Source: Propioniciclava coleopterorum
Lineage (GTDB): Bacteria; Actinomycetota; Actinomycetes; Propionibacteriales; Propionibacteriaceae
Assembly: GCF_011393335.1 (NCBI RefSeq)
Contig: NZ_CP049865.1
Span: forward strand, 2,498,722-2,562,721
Direction of reading: 5' to 3'
Length of the DNA stretch: 64,000 nt
Shown: piece after piece, positions 18,822-26,358 of the stretch
How the letters are laid out: every line of letters starts with the position of its first letter
Position numbering within the stretch: position 1 is the first letter of the stretch
The notes under the pieces: model-generated
Told to the model about the DNA's origin: nothing
The model's input: the letters and a program-made list of their open reading frames with translations, nothing else
Database searches by the model: none
Made by a program: the position numbers and the translations under genes

Positions 18822-19459
18822 CGGGCCTCCTCCAGTCGGGTCATCGCATCGGCGAGAATAGCGAGCCCGCCGCGGGCGACGCGCTGGCTCACCGCCGACG
18901 GGGTCACGCCGAGCGCGGCCGCGGCCTCGGCCTGGCTGCGGCCGGCGCGCAGCCCGACGAGGATGTCCGCGTCGGCGTCGTCGAGCCCGTACAGCCCGGC
19001 GTCCACGAGTTCGACCGCGGCCAGCAGCGGGCCGACCGGGCGCGGCAGGTCGTGCGCCGTGCCGATCCCGGTGCGCAGGGCCCGGCGGGCGCCCCGCGCG
19101 GCGGCCTCGACGGCCTCGATGGCGGCGCGCGCGGCCCACCAGGCCGAGCCGTCCTGGACGTTGGCGTCGCGGTCGATCACCTCGACGGTGCCCACCCCGA
19201 GCCCGAACCGCACGTCGGCGGGGCGCAGCGCGAGCCGGACGCCGTAGCTCGCGGCCAGCGCGTCGCCGAGGGTGGCGAACACGCCCTGGAACTCGTCGCC
19301 CGCCGTCACGCGGAGCGGGTCGAGGACGCCGCGCCCCGTGTTGGCCGCGGCCAGGGCGTCCACGAGCCTGCGGTGCAGGTCGGACCGCACCGGGGCCGAC
19401 CGGGACCCGACCAGGTCGCCCAGCAGCGCCACATAAGCACTGGGCTTCACTTCGCTCAT
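18818..19459 (-). CDS. SatD family protein with C-terminal helix-turn-helix
   Basis: This 213-residue protein opens with VALLGDLVGSRSAPVRSDLHRRL, the SatD signature, and has VTAGDEFQGVFATLGDAL near residue 60, a region resembling nucleotidyl-cyclase folds. The last 45 residues form a helix-turn-helix of sigma-region-4 type (AEAAAALGVTPSAVSQRVARGGLAIL). SatD proteins are DNA-binding in Streptococcus acid-tolerance work, but their mechanism is unclear. The start ATG 19459 lies 6 nt after a TATGAT -10 box with GTGACA 17 nt further upstream, so the mRNA is probably leaderless. Confidence 0.8.
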   Translation of the reverse strand: MSEVKPSAYVALLGDLVGSRSAPVRSDLHRRLVDALAAANTGRGVLDPLRVTAGDEFQGVFATLGDALAASYGVRLALRPADVRFGLGVGTVEVIDRDANVQDGSAWWAARAAIEAVEAAARGARRALRTGIGTAHDLPRPVGPLLAAVELVDAGLYGLDDADADILVGLRAGRSQAEAAAALGVTPSAVSQRVARGGLAILADAMTRLEEAR

Positions 19460-19494
19460 CTGAAGATCATAGCTTCAGTGTGGCGCGCTGTCAC
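19460..19494 (-). promoter_or_regulatory. Near-consensus leaderless promoter of satD with overlapping palindrome
   Basis: On the minus strand GTGACA (19494-19489) and TATGAT (19471-19466) are separated by exactly 17 nt, and the ATG follows 6 nt later. A perfect inverted repeat CTGAAG-N7-CTTCAG (19460-19478) straddles the -10 box. A repressor bound there would block the promoter. SatD itself has a helix-turn-helix and is a candidate. Confidence 0.7.
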
Positions 19495-19585
19495 CGGGTC
19501 GCCCCCGGGCGGTGAGCGCGTGGGGCATCATGGAGGCGCGCGCCGACGATGGTGCGGTTCCGGCCGACGCCCTCAGGAGGGGACC

Positions 19586-19813
19586 ATGCCGCAGGATCAG
19601 TGGTACTACTGCCTCGTCCACCACGCCGTCGAGCCCGCCGAGGGCTGCAAGGCGATCGAGCGCCTCGGGCCGTACCCGACGCGCGAGGAGGCCGAGCAGG
19701 CGCTGCAGATCGCCCAGGAGCGCAACGAGGAGTGGGACAACGACCCGCGCTTCAACGACGAGGACGAGGACGACGACGAGGGCGGCTCGGCCTTCGACGC
19801 CCTGAAGCCCTGA
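19586..19813 (+). CDS. Small conserved acidic hypothetical protein
   Basis: This is a 75-residue protein starting MPQDQWYYCLVHHAVEPAEGC. A SPOR-like segment (LGPYPTREEAEQALQIAQERNEEWDND) and a strongly acidic tail (DEDEDDDEGG) follow. An excellent AGGAGG lies 9 nt before ATG 19586. Similar short proteins are widespread in actinobacteria, usually without assigned function. It sits just upstream of a glutamine synthetase gene that has its own promoter and GlnR-type box. Confidence 0.75.
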   Translation: MPQDQWYYCLVHHAVEPAEGCKAIERLGPYPTREEAEQALQIAQERNEEWDNDPRFNDEDEDDDEGGSAFDALKP

Positions 19814-19821
19814 GCCGAGCC

Positions 19822-19837
19822 GTAACCGTCGTGTAAC
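19822..19837 (+). promoter_or_regulatory. GlnR-type box upstream of the second glutamine synthetase gene
   Basis: GTAAC-N6-GTAAC matches the actinobacterial GlnR consensus GTnAC-N6-GnAAC exactly. It ends 22 nt before the ATG at 19860 and covers the expected -35 region of the downstream CAGACT box, so it could activate or repress. Confidence 0.7.
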
Positions 19838-19847
19838 AGCGGGCGGG

Positions 19848-19859
19848 CAGACTGACCCC
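19848..19859 (+). promoter_or_regulatory. Probable leaderless -10 element of the second glutamine synthetase gene
   Basis: CAGACT at 19848-19853 is followed by 6 nt and then the ATG at 19860. The first base departs from TANNNT. Confidence 0.4.
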
Positions 19860-21197
19860 ATGGACAAGCAGACCGATTTCGTCCTGCGCACGCTCGAGGA
19901 GCGGGACGTCCGCTTCGTCCGGCTCTGGTTCACCGACGTCCTGGGCTTCCTGAAGTCCGTGGCGATCGCGCCCGCCGAGTTGGAGGGCGCCCTCGCCGAG
20001 GGCATCGGCTTCGACGGCTCGGCCATCCAGGGCTTCGCCCGGGTCTACGAGTCCGACATGGTCGCCCACCCCGACCCGTCGACGTTCCAGCTGCTGCCCT
20101 GGCGCGGCAACCCCGGCGGCACGGCCCGGATGTTCTGCGATATCGGCCTTCCGGACGGCTCGCCGTCCTTCGCCGACCCGCGCCACGTCCTCAAGCGCGC
20201 CATGAAGAAGGCCGCCGACATGGGGTTCACCTACTACGTGCACCCCGAGATCGAGTTCTACCTGTTCAAGCAGCCCCTGATCCCGGGCGAGGTGCCCGTC
20301 CCGGTCGACCGCAGCGGCTACTTCGACCACACCACGGCCACGGCGGGCACGGACTTCCGCCGCACCGCGATCACCATGCTGGAGCAGATGGGCATCTCGG
20401 TGGAGTTCAGCCACCACGAGGGCGGGCCGGGCCAGCAGGAGATCGACCTGCGCTACGCCGACGCCCTCACCATGGCCGACAACATCATGACGTTCCGCGT
20501 CACGGTGAAGGAGGTCGCGGTGATGCAGAACCTCTACGCCTCGTTCATGCCCAAGCCGCTGGCCGACCAGCCGGGGTCCGGAATGCACAGCCACGTCAGC
20601 CTCTTCGAGGGCGACACCAACGCGTTCTACGACGCCTCCAGCGAGTACAACCTGTCGAAGACGGGCCGCCAGTTCGTGGCGGGGCTGCTGCACCACGCGT
20701 CCGAGATCAGCGCGGTGCTCAATCCGTGGGTGAACTCCTACAAGCGGCTCGCGGGCGGGGGAGAGGCCCCGAACTACATCTGCTGGGGGCAGAACAACCG
20801 CTCGGCGATGGTCCGCATCCCGATGTTCAAGCCGACCAAGGCCAGTTCGGCGCGCGTGGAGCTCCGCTCGCTCGACAGCTCGGTCAACCCGTACCTGGCC
20901 TACGCGCTCATCCTGAACGCGGGGCTGTCGGGCATCGAGAACGAGATGGTGCTGCCCGATCCGGCCGAGGACGACGTCTGGTCGCTGACGGACCGGCAGC
21001 GCGAGGCGCTCGGCATCAAGCCGCTGCCGCACAGCCTGGACGCCGCCGTGCGCGCGATGGAGACCAGCCAGCTCGTCGCCGACACCCTGGGCGAGCACGT
21101 CTTCGACTTCGTGCTGCGCAACAAGCGGGCCGAGTACGCCGAGTACATGCGCCAGGTGACCCCGCTCGAGCTCAGCAAGCTGCTGCCCTCGCTGTAG
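19860..21197 (+). CDS. glnA2: Type I glutamine synthetase, GlnA2-like
   Basis: This 445-residue enzyme is a GSI family member. It begins DKQTDFVLRTLEERDVRFVRLWFTDVLG, with GIGFDGSAIQGF for the N-terminal flap, HPEIEFYLF and QEIDLRYAD for metal-binding glutamates, and QNNRSAMVRIP for the ATP and glutamate site. It lacks the adenylylation-loop tyrosine at the position of NLYELPP, having VWSLTDRQREALGIKPL instead. It should therefore escape GlnE control, as expected for GlnA2-type enzymes. It condenses glutamate and ammonia, or in some GlnA2 relatives other amines. A GlnR-type box precedes it. Confidence 0.9.
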   Translation: MDKQTDFVLRTLEERDVRFVRLWFTDVLGFLKSVAIAPAELEGALAEGIGFDGSAIQGFARVYESDMVAHPDPSTFQLLPWRGNPGGTARMFCDIGLPDGSPSFADPRHVLKRAMKKAADMGFTYYVHPEIEFYLFKQPLIPGEVPVPVDRSGYFDHTTATAGTDFRRTAITMLEQMGISVEFSHHEGGPGQQEIDLRYADALTMADNIMTFRVTVKEVAVMQNLYASFMPKPLADQPGSGMHSHVSLFEGDTNAFYDASSEYNLSKTGRQFVAGLLHHASEISAVLNPWVNSYKRLAGGGEAPNYICWGQNNRSAMVRIPMFKPTKASSARVELRSLDSSVNPYLAYALILNAGLSGIENEMVLPDPAEDDVWSLTDRQREALGIKPLPHSLDAAVRAMETSQLVADTLGEHVFDFVLRNKRAEYAEYMRQVTPLELSKLLPSL

Positions 21198-21227
21198 GCG
21201 CCCTCCCCGGGCGGGGCCCCGGGCGCC
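21197..21227 (+). terminator. Possible hairpin terminator after the second glutamine synthetase gene
   Basis: GGCGCCC (21197-21203) pairs with GGGCGCC (21221-21227), with further G/C pairing inside. No T-run follows, so its role as a terminator is uncertain. Confidence 0.35.
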
Positions 21228-21360
21228 CGTCGAGCGGGTTCCCGCACCCCAACCGGACGCCGGCGGCGCCCCTTGTCACGTCCCCGGACGGGCGCTTCCC
21301 CACCCCCTGCGCTGAGACACGTCCGGACGCTCGGGCGGGGTGTGTCAGGGTGGATGGATC

Positions 21361-21935
21361 GTGAACAACACACTCTTCGCCCCCTTCGAACCCGACGCCC
21401 ACGGCACCCCGCTGCCGGACGCCGTCGTGCGCGTCGGCGAGCGCGGGGACCTGCCCCAGACGGCGGCGCTCGCCGCGCAGCGCGAGGGGGTGCCCCCTGC
21501 GACTGGGTGGCCCAGCACCAGCGCCGCTTCGACGCCGAGGGCAACGTGCTGTTCGTGGTCGAGCACGGCGGCCGCATCGTCGGCTACGGCTGGGTCGCCT
21601 GGCTGACGCCGGTGCAGCACGGTGGCCGCAACGCGCCCGACGGCTGGTACCTCAGCGGCGTCGTGATCGCTCCGGGGCTGCGGCGCCGGGGGCTCGGCCG
21701 CCGCCTCACCCAGCAGCGGATCGCGTGGGCGCTGGAGCGCGGCGACGCGGTCCACTACGTGGTGGCGGCCTCCAACCGGGCCTCCCGCGACCTGCACGCG
21801 TCGCTGGGCTTCGAGGAGGTCACCGACGACTTCCGGATGCCGGGCGTCGTGTTCACCCGCGACGACGGGCTGCTGTGCCGGCTGGTCGACCGCGCCGAGG
21901 CGCCGGTGATCGACCTGGCCTCGCGCCGCCGCTAG
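21361..21935 (+). CDS. GNAT family N-acetyltransferase, one frameshift
   Basis: The repaired protein has 191 residues. The GNAT core shows VLFVVEHGGRIVGYGWVAW, the acetyl-CoA loop VIAPGLRRRGLGRRLTQQRIAWA, and a C-terminal strand VVAASNRASRDLHASLGFEEV. The N-terminal part (RVGERGDLPQTAALAAQREGVP) reads into the core only if one C is added to the run at 21493-21497. The start is GTG 21361, placed by family length and a GGATGG element upstream. The target is unknown. Confidence 0.75.
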
Positions 21936-21987
21936 CCCCACCCAGCAGGAGCATCGGGGCGAGCGCCGGCCCGGCGCGCCCTCCGGC

Positions 21988-22479
21988 TCAGAGGTCGCCG
22001 AGCAGGACGCCGAGGTCGGCGTGCGCGCCGCTCGCCCGGACGCGGTGATCCGCCCGCGCGTCCGCCCAGGCCAACCGCCCCGACACCAGCGCCAGCCACG
22101 TGGCCGCGTCCGTCTCGACCACGTTCGGCGGCGTCCCGCGCGTGTGCGCCGACGACACGCCCGCGACGCCGATCTGCACGGCCCCGAACGGGGGCACCCG
22201 GACCTCGACGAGGCGTCCGGGGTTGTCGGCCTCCAGCCGGAACAGGCTCGTCCGGACGGCGGCGGCGAGGCTCGGACGCCCGACGTCCAGGCCGGCCGCC
22301 AGGCACGCCGCGACGAGGCCCTCCTCGGCGCGGGCGGCCAGGTCGGGATCCGTGGGCGGTGCCGCGGCGAGGCGCCGGGCGACGTCCTCGGGGACGTCCG
22401 TGTCCTGCGCGGCCGCCGCGCGGACGCGGTCGACCAGCGCCGCGAGCCGGGCCGGCGCCGCGGCGTCCCGGCGCCTCAC
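21988..22479 (-). CDS. SCP2-like (bacterial SCP orthologue) domain protein
   Basis: This 163-residue protein has a helical N-terminal half. The C-terminal half carries VEVRVPPFGAVQIG, HTRGTPPNVVETDAATWLALVSGRLAWADA and RVRASGAHADLGVLL, the pattern of the bacterial sterol-carrier-protein orthologue domain (SCP_3). Such domains bind lipids or hydrophobic ligands, and the ligand here is unknown. Its ATG overlaps the stop of the 22476-24443 adaptor gene by 4 nt, so it is the last gene of the exporter operon on the minus strand. That is an unusual companion for a MacB-type transporter. Confidence 0.75.
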   Translation of the reverse strand: MRRRDAAAPARLAALVDRVRAAAAQDTDVPEDVARRLAAAPPTDPDLAARAEEGLVAACLAAGLDVGRPSLAAAVRTSLFRLEADNPGRLVEVRVPPFGAVQIGVAGVSSAHTRGTPPNVVETDAATWLALVSGRLAWADARADHRVRASGAHADLGVLLGDL

Positions 22480-24443
22480 CGGGTGGCCGTGGGCGTCGGC
22501 GTGGGGGAGGAGGCCTGCTCGTTCTGGCGCGCCTGGGCGGCCCCCGATTCGAACTGCTCGAAGCCGCCCGGCACGGGCAGCCGCCGGTCCGCGAGGACGA
22601 CCAGCTGGCCCTCCTTCAGCCCGGCGGTGACCTCGATGCGGCCGTCGCCCTGGCGTCCGGTCGCGACGGTGACGACCTCGGCGGTCGTGGCGTAGGGATC
22701 GGTGACGACCTGCACGGTGCCCGCGTGCTCGGACGTCTTGGTGACCGCCGACATGGGCACGGTCAGGACGTCGGCCGCGCGCGCCAGGTCGAGGGTCACC
22801 TGGGCGTAGGAGCCCTCCGGCAGCGTCTGGCCGGGGTCGTCGGTGGTCAGCCGCGCCGGGTAGCGGGGCGTCCCGGAGTCGCTGCTGGGCAGGACGCCGA
22901 CCGCCGTCACGCTGCCCGTCAGGGTCGGCCGGGACGCCAGATGCCCCACCTGGGCGGTCACGCCGGGGCCGACCAGCGGGCGGTCCGGGAGCGGCACGTC
23001 GACCGCGATCGTCACGGCCCCGGGGCCCACGACGGTCGCCGAGCGTCCGGAGGAGGACTCGCCGACCGAGAAGTCGAGCGCGCCGACGACCCCCGAGACC
23101 GGGCTGGTGACGGTGGCGTCGTTGAGGTCAGTCTCGGCGCGGTCGACGGCCTGCTGCGCCTGCAGCACCTGTGCGCGGCCGGACGCGATGGTGGCGTCGG
23201 TGACGGTCCCGCCGAAGTTCGCGGCCATCTGCTTGGCCATCTCCTCCTGCGCGGCCTTGATCGCCTGCTCGGACGCCTGCTTGGCGGCCTGCTCCATCTG
23301 CGCCTGCGCGGCCGCCAGCGCGGCGGTGGCCTGCTGGGTCTGCTGCGCGAAGCCCTGGACGGCGGCGGTGATCGCCGCGCCCGCCTCGCCCTCGGCGGCG
23401 GCCACGGCACCCATCGCCTCGGAGCAGGCGGTGATCTGGTCGGCCATGCCGATCAGTTTGTCGAGGTCCTCCTGCGTGATGGGGGGCGTGGGCGTCCCGG
23501 AGGGAGTGGGTGCGGGGGTGCCCGACGGCGTCGGGGTGGGGCTCGGGGTCGCGGTGTCCGACGGGGTGGGGGTCGGGGTCGCGGTGTCCGACGGCGTGGG
23601 AGTCGGCGTGGCGGTGTCCGAGGGGCCGGGGGAAGGCGTGGCCGAGTCGGACGGCGTCGGCGTCGGACGGTGTCCGTTCCCGGCCGTGGCGCCCGCCGGC
23701 GTCGGCGCGGCCGAGCGCGCGTGCGGCTGGTGGCTCGGCAGCGTGGTCGGGAGGCCGGAGGGCAGCGCGGTCGGGACGCCGGAGGGCAGCGCGGTCGGCA
23801 GCGCCGTGGGCAGCTGGATGTCCTTGAGCTGCTGCAGCGCCTCGAACACCGGCGTGCAGACCTGCTGCTGGTGCTTGACGACCTGCTGCAACCGGCCCAG
23901 CGAGCCGTTCATGGCGGTGACGTAGGCGGGGGTGCCGCCCGTGCCGCCCGGCAGCGTGGCGCCTCCGGTCGCTCCGCCGCCCGGGGTGCCGCCGGTCGGC
24001 GCACCGCCCGCGGCGGGAGCGCCGCCGGTCGTCGCGCCGCCGCCCAGCGACGTGGGCGTCCGGGTGGAGCCGGCCTTCTGGGCGGCCAGGTCGGAGTCGA
24101 GCTGGGCCTGCGCCTGCGTGAGCTGCGCGCGGGCCTGCAGCAGCGACAGCCGCAGCTCCGCCGGGTCGAGGGAGGCGATCGACTGGCCGGCGGTCACCGT
24201 GTCCCCGAGGCGGACGTTGACCGACGTGACGAGCCCGGTGGCGCTGAACTCCACCTTGGCGGCGCCGGTGCGCTCGACGGGGCCGACGAGGGTCAGCTGC
24301 TGGCTGATGTCGCCGTGCGACGCCGGAGCCGTGACGTAGGAGAGGGTCTTCTGGGGGCGCGGCCACAGCACGACCAGGAGCAGGACGAGGGCCAGGCCGG
24401 CCCCGATCCCGGCGATCAGCTTTCCGCGACGGCTGCGCATCAC
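22476..24443 (-). CDS. HlyD/MacA-type adaptor with long Ser/Thr/Pro low-complexity insert
   Basis: The product has 655 residues. A single N-terminal membrane helix (LIAGIGAGLALVLLLVVLWP) is followed by a barrel-sandwich segment (LTLVGPVERTGAAKVEFSATGLVTSVNVRLGDTV). A coiled-coil hairpin (QARAQLTQAQAQLDSDLAAQ, later QEEMAKQMAANF) and the closing biotinyl-like half (ATVTSPVSGVVGALDFSVGE) complete it. An insert of about 150 residues, dominated by (S/T)P repeats, splits the hairpin. In Gram-positives such adaptors support MacB-type export of peptides or antibiotics across the membrane and wall. It overlaps the permease gene by 4 nt. Confidence 0.82.
   Translation of the reverse strand: MMRSRRGKLIAGIGAGLALVLLLVVLWPRPQKTLSYVTAPASHGDISQQLTLVGPVERTGAAKVEFSATGLVTSVNVRLGDTVTAGQSIASLDPAELRLSLLQARAQLTQAQAQLDSDLAAQKAGSTRTPTSLGGGATTGGAPAAGGAPTGGTPGGGATGGATLPGGTGGTPAYVTAMNGSLGRLQQVVKHQQQVCTPVFEALQQLKDIQLPTALPTALPSGVPTALPSGLPTTLPSHQPHARSAAPTPAGATAGNGHRPTPTPSDSATPSPGPSDTATPTPTPSDTATPTPTPSDTATPSPTPTPSGTPAPTPSGTPTPPITQEDLDKLIGMADQITACSEAMGAVAAAEGEAGAAITAAVQGFAQQTQQATAALAAAQAQMEQAAKQASEQAIKAAQEEMAKQMAANFGGTVTDATIASGRAQVLQAQQAVDRAETDLNDATVTSPVSGVVGALDFSVGESSSGRSATVVGPGAVTIAVDVPLPDRPLVGPGVTAQVGHLASRPTLTGSVTAVGVLPSSDSGTPRYPARLTTDDPGQTLPEGSYAQVTLDLARAADVLTVPMSAVTKTSEHAGTVQVVTDPYATTAEVVTVATGRQGDGRIEVTAGLKEGQLVVLADRRLPVPGGFEQFESGAAQARQNEQASSPTPTPTATR
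23500..23660 (-). repeat. Coding tandem repeat in adaptor insert
   Basis: Imperfect repeats of about 42 nt encode units such as SDTATPTPTP and SGTPAPTPSGTP in the adaptor protein. Copy-number change would alter the length of a flexible, possibly wall-spanning, linker. Confidence 0.7.
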
Positions 24444-25672
24444 TCACTCCTCAACGCGTCGATGGGCGGCAGGTTGGCGGCGCGTGCCGCCGGGTAGACC
24501 CCCGCGATCACGCCGATCCCCAGGGAGACCGCCAGGGCCAGCAGCGTCGCGGGCAGTGACAGGGTCACCTCGAGGTTCAGCAGCGGCGTCAGGATGGCGG
24601 CGCCGAGCAGGCCCACCAGCACGCCCAGCGTGCCGCCCAGCAGCCCGAGGATCCCGGCCTCGACCATGAACTGGCGCCGGATCAGCTTCGGCGTGGCCCC
24701 CAGCGCCTTGCGCAGGCCGATCTCGCGGACCCGCTCGCTCACCGACACCAGCATGATGTTCATGACGCCGATGCCGCCCACGATCAGCGAGATGGCCGCG
24801 AGCCCGCCCAGCAGGGACGTCAGCACCGACGTCATCGTGCCGGCGGCGGTCAACAGCGCCTGGAAGGTGAAGATCGAGAAGTCCTGGTCCGCGGTGGTGG
24901 TCTGCCGGTTCACCGTCAGGGCGTTGGTGATCTCCTGGTGGGCCGCCGCGATGGACGCGTCGTCGCGGGCGGCGACGTAGATGGTGCTGATCGAGTTGGC
25001 CATCGACGGCGGCGAGAGCCGCTGCGCCATGGTGGACATCGGGACGACCACCACGTCGTCGTCGTTCGACAGCGACGCCGACCCCGACGACTCCAGCACG
25101 CCGATCACGACGAACGTCTGACCGTTGAGCACGACCTCGTGCCCGACCGGGGGCTCCCCGCCGAACAGGTCGCGCGCCGTCTGGGGTCCGAGCACGGCCA
25201 CCTGCGCCGCCGACGCCTGCTCCGCGTCGGTGAAGAACCGGCCGTCGCCCATGTGGCGGGCGCGGACGTCCATCCACGCCGGCAGCGTGCCGTTGACCTG
25301 GGTGGACGTGTCGGCCGTCCCGAACTGCACGGTGACCGCGGACGTCATCACCGGGGCGACGCCGGCGACGTCCGGGGCGACCGTCGGATCCGCGATCAGG
25401 GCGGCGTCCGCGAGCGAGAAGCCGGCCCCGCCCCCGCCGCCGGACAGCCCGGCGCCCGACATCGCGCCGCTGCCTCCCGGCATGACGATGAGCAGGTTGG
25501 AGCCGAGCTTGTTGATCTCCTTGCCGATCTGCAGCCGGGCGCCCTCGCCCAGCCCGACGGTCAGCATGACCGCCGCGATGCCGATCAGGATGCCGAGCAT
25601 GGTGAGCAGCGACCGCATCCGGCGGCCGTTGAGCGCCTCGAGCGCGGTGCGCAGGGTCTCGGTCCAGCTCAT
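24440..25672 (-). CDS. MacB-type ABC transporter permease (FtsX family)
   Basis: This 410-residue protein has the MacB layout. The first membrane helix (SLLTMLGILIGIAAVMLTVGLGEGA) leads to a long extracytoplasmic MacB_PCD domain (residues 45-265). Three helices of the FtsX domain end it (LGGLAAISLIVGGIGVMNIMLVSVSERVREIGLRKALGA, then the last two). GIGVMNIMLVSV and REIGLRKALGA are family hallmarks. It works with the ATPase and adaptors encoded around it, with 4-nt overlaps on both sides. Confidence 0.9.
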   Translation of the reverse strand: MSWTETLRTALEALNGRRMRSLLTMLGILIGIAAVMLTVGLGEGARLQIGKEINKLGSNLLIVMPGGSGAMSGAGLSGGGGGAGFSLADAALIADPTVAPDVAGVAPVMTSAVTVQFGTADTSTQVNGTLPAWMDVRARHMGDGRFFTDAEQASAAQVAVLGPQTARDLFGGEPPVGHEVVLNGQTFVVIGVLESSGSASLSNDDDVVVVPMSTMAQRLSPPSMANSISTIYVAARDDASIAAAHQEITNALTVNRQTTTADQDFSIFTFQALLTAAGTMTSVLTSLLGGLAAISLIVGGIGVMNIMLVSVSERVREIGLRKALGATPKLIRRQFMVEAGILGLLGGTLGVLVGLLGAAILTPLLNLEVTLSLPATLLALAVSLGIGVIAGVYPAARAANLPPIDALRSE

Positions 25673-26358
25673 GCCCGCACCACCTCGTCCTCGGAGATCA
25701 GGCCGTCGGTGATCCGCAGGACGCGGCGGGCCTCGCGCGCCACGTCGGGCTCGTGGGTGATGAGCACGATGGTGCGGCCGGCGTCGTGGAGCTCGTGGAA
25801 CAGGCCCAGGACGTCGCGGGTGGAGACGGAGTCGAGGTTGCCGGTCGGCTCGTCGGCGAGGATCAGCGTCGGGTCGGTGACCAGCGCGCGGGCCACGGAG
25901 ACCCGCTGCTGCTGTCCGCCCGAGAGTTCGCCGGGGCGGTGATCGGTGCGATCGCCGAGCCCGACGCGCGTCAGCGCCTCTCGCGCGCGCTCGCGCCGCT
26001 CGCCCGCCGACACCCCGGCGTAGACCAGCGGCAGTTCGACGTTGCGCAGCGCGGTCATCGAGGGGAGCAGGTTGAACTGCTGGAAGACGAACCCGATCTG
26101 GCGGTTGCGCACCTGGGCGAGTTCGGCCTCGCTCATGTGGCTCACGTCGGTGCCGCCCAGCAGGTAGGTGCCCTGGGTGGGCACGTCGAGGCAGCCGAGG
26201 ATGTGCATCAGGGTCGACTTGCCGGAGCCCGAGGGCCCCGTGATCGCGACGAAGTCGCCGCCGTCGACGTCGAGGCTCACCCCGCGCAGCGCCTCGACCT
26301 GCACGGCGCCGGTGTCGTAGGTCTTGCGGACGTCGGCCATCGACAGCAGGGCGGTCAT
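25669..26358 (-). CDS. MacB/LolD-type ABC transporter ATP-binding protein
   Basis: This 229-residue ATPase shows Walker A GPSGSGKST, the FVFQQFNLLPSMTAL Q-loop, the LSGGQQQRVSVARAL signature, Walker B LILADEPTGNLDS and the switch histidine in VLITHEPDVA. This is the MacB/LolD class that powers mechanotransmission in MacB-type pumps. The ATG at 26358 overlaps the stop of the upstream adaptor gene (CGATGA). Confidence 0.92.
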   Translation of the reverse strand: MTALLSMADVRKTYDTGAVQVEALRGVSLDVDGGDFVAITGPSGSGKSTLMHILGCLDVPTQGTYLLGGTDVSHMSEAELAQVRNRQIGFVFQQFNLLPSMTALRNVELPLVYAGVSAGERRERAREALTRVGLGDRTDHRPGELSGGQQQRVSVARALVTDPTLILADEPTGNLDSVSTRDVLGLFHELHDAGRTIVLITHEPDVAREARRVLRITDGLISEDEVVRA

